Below are positions 14,042 to 14,779 of a stretch of DNA of 14,779 nt, one piece after another. The stretch's first letter is position 1. Each line of letters opens with the position of its first letter. Source of the DNA: an uncultured Acidimicrobiaceae bacterium (GTDB taxonomy: Bacteria > Actinomycetota > Acidimicrobiia > Acidimicrobiales > Ilumatobacteraceae); contig CAIXHI010000249.1 of NCBI GenBank assembly GCA_903919215.1, forward strand, positions 1 to 14,779, written 5' to 3'. Position numbers and translations under genes: made by a program. Below the pieces are notes generated by a model. The model worked only from the letters and a program-made list of their open reading frames with translations. It had not been told where the DNA came from and did no database searches.

Positions 14042-14746
14042 ATGTCAATCGACGTGACCGCCGCAACGTTCCAGGCAGAAGTGATCGACCGCTCGCACGA
14101 TGTGCCGGTGATCGTCGATCTGTGGGCACCGTGGTGCGGCCCGTGCCGCACGCTGGGCCCGATCCTCGAGAAGGTGGTGGACGCGTCCGGCGGCAAGGTG
14201 GTGCTGGTGAAGGTGGATACCGACCAGAACCCGAACATTGCCCAGGCGTTCCAGGTGCAGTCGATCCCGGCCGTGTACGCGCTGAAGGACGGCGTCGTCG
14301 TCGATGGTTTCAACGGCGCGTACCCCGAGCACGTCGTGCAGGAGTTCGTGAATGGGTTGCTGCCCAGCGAGGGCGAGCAGCAGATTGCCGCATTGTTGGC
14401 CGAAGCTACTGAGGGTTCGTTCCGTGCTGTGCTCGACGTCGAGCCGGGGAATGAGGACGCGATTGTCGGCCTCGCCGAACTGCTCATCGCCCGCGGCGAG
14501 ACCGAGCAGGCGTTGCAATACCTCGCTCGCATCCCCGAGACCGACCGCACCCGCGTCACGGCGGCCAAGGCCCGTGTGCACCTCACACCCGACGACGACT
14601 ACGACGCAGCGCTCACTGCGCTGCTCGATTCGGTGAAGACCGACGACGAAGCCCGTCAGAAGTTCGTCGACATCCTGGAACTGATGGGCCCGGACGATCT
14701 GCGCACAGCGGTCTACCGCAAGCAGCTCACCGCCCGCCTCTACTGA
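14042..14746 (+). CDS. thioredoxin-TPR protein, CnoX/YbbN-like
   Basis: A 234-residue protein with an N-terminal thioredoxin domain (about 1-110) and a C-terminal helical region with TPR-like repeats (about 115-230). The active site is WCGPC at 31-35, so both redox cysteines are present; E. coli YbbN/CnoX has SxxC instead, while some other bacterial homologues keep CxxC. The cis-proline is in QSIPAVYALKDG. The C-terminal part (EPGNEDAIVGLAELLIARGETEQALQYLARI) matches the TPR region that lets CnoX proteins pass clients to chaperones. The likely role is a cytoplasmic thiol-protecting chaperedoxin. The start at 14042 is set by the TATCGT -10 six bases upstream; the open frame upstream overlaps the kinase. 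It is divergent from the kinase gene, 34 bp apart. Confidence 0.9.
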   Translation: MSIDVTAATFQAEVIDRSHDVPVIVDLWAPWCGPCRTLGPILEKVVDASGGKVVLVKVDTDQNPNIAQAFQVQSIPAVYALKDGVVVDGFNGAYPEHVVQEFVNGLLPSEGEQQIAALLAEATEGSFRAVLDVEPGNEDAIVGLAELLIARGETEQALQYLARIPETDRTRVTAAKARVHLTPDDDYDAALTALLDSVKTDDEARQKFVDILELMGPDDLRTAVYRKQLTARLY

Positions 14747-14779
14747 GCGGCGTCGTCGGCGTACGCCTCGAGCGGCTCA
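14740..14779 (-). CDS. possible C-terminal end of a further minus-strand gene (partial)
   Basis: Read from the right edge, the minus strand is open for 12 codons (EPLEAYADDAAQ) and ends in TAG at 14740-14742, overlapping the thioredoxin stop by 7 bp. The residues would suit the tail of a real protein, but the stretch is too short to tell from chance, and the product cannot be named. Confidence 0.25.
   Translation of the reverse strand, partial: EPLEAYADDAAQ

Noticed and set aside
1..14779. Defence island, CRISPR array, mobile element or prophage
   Set aside because: No spaced repeats, transposase, integrase, toxin-antitoxin pair or phage structural gene is visible. The only nuclease-type candidate is a stand-alone repair helicase with no nuclease domain or nuclease partner.

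Overview
The window is chromosomal DNA from a high-GC actinobacterium. The gene content points that way: an F420-type luciferase-like oxidoreductase, a PAC2-family protein, a UvrD2-like helicase with an HRDC domain, a malate synthase G and a FAAL-like acyl-AMP ligase. Several starts look leaderless, with a TANNNT -10 hexamer 6-9 nt before the start codon. An Acidimicrobiia (Ilumatobacter-like) origin is my guess from protein flavour only. There is no transposase, integrase, phage gene, CRISPR array, tRNA or rRNA. The coding regions are tightly packed and I see no broken genes.

Layout, left to right. (1) On the minus strand, transcribed leftward: a cyclase-family hydrolase (3827-4489), malate synthase G (1597-3774) and the 5' part of leucyl-tRNA synthetase (1-1539, running off the edge). 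(2) On the plus strand, divergent from the cyclase with only 43 bp between starts: a FAAL-like acyl-activating enzyme (4533-6242). It converges on a lipoprotein gene (6260-6913, minus). (3) A 109-bp divergent intergenic region packed with inverted repeats separates the lipoprotein from an acetylpolyamine amidohydrolase of the histone deacetylase superfamily (7023-8066, plus). (4) Converging on that gene, a 922-residue UvrD2-like helicase (8071-10839, minus). (5) Upstream of the helicase, a 140-bp intergenic region holds a LexA/SOS-box match abutting a -10 hexamer, a long palindrome and a strongly G-rich tract. (6) A leftward set follows: aminoglycoside-phosphotransferase-like kinase, PAC2 protein (overlapping by 4 bp) and luciferase-like oxidoreductase (12958-14007, 12059-12961, 10980-11999). 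(7) Divergent from the kinase, a thioredoxin-TPR protein of the CnoX/YbbN type (14042-14746, plus). The last few codons of another minus-strand gene may overlap its 3' end.

How the genes work together. Malate synthase (glyoxylate plus acetyl-CoA to malate), the acyl-activating enzyme and the acyl-CoA-type kinase fit an organism using fatty acids or C2 units, but no isocitrate lyase, polyketide synthase or acyl carrier protein is present to tie them into one pathway. The helicase looks like an SOS-regulated DNA-repair gene. The remaining genes are housekeeping or independent.

I do not see a clearly new multi-gene system. The best leads are regulatory and structural: the SOS box and -10 arrangement before the helicase, the C-rich (rut-like) / G-quadruplex tract with palindrome beside it, the nested inverted repeats before the deacetylase, and a cyclase-family enzyme that lacks two of the usual metal-ligand histidines.
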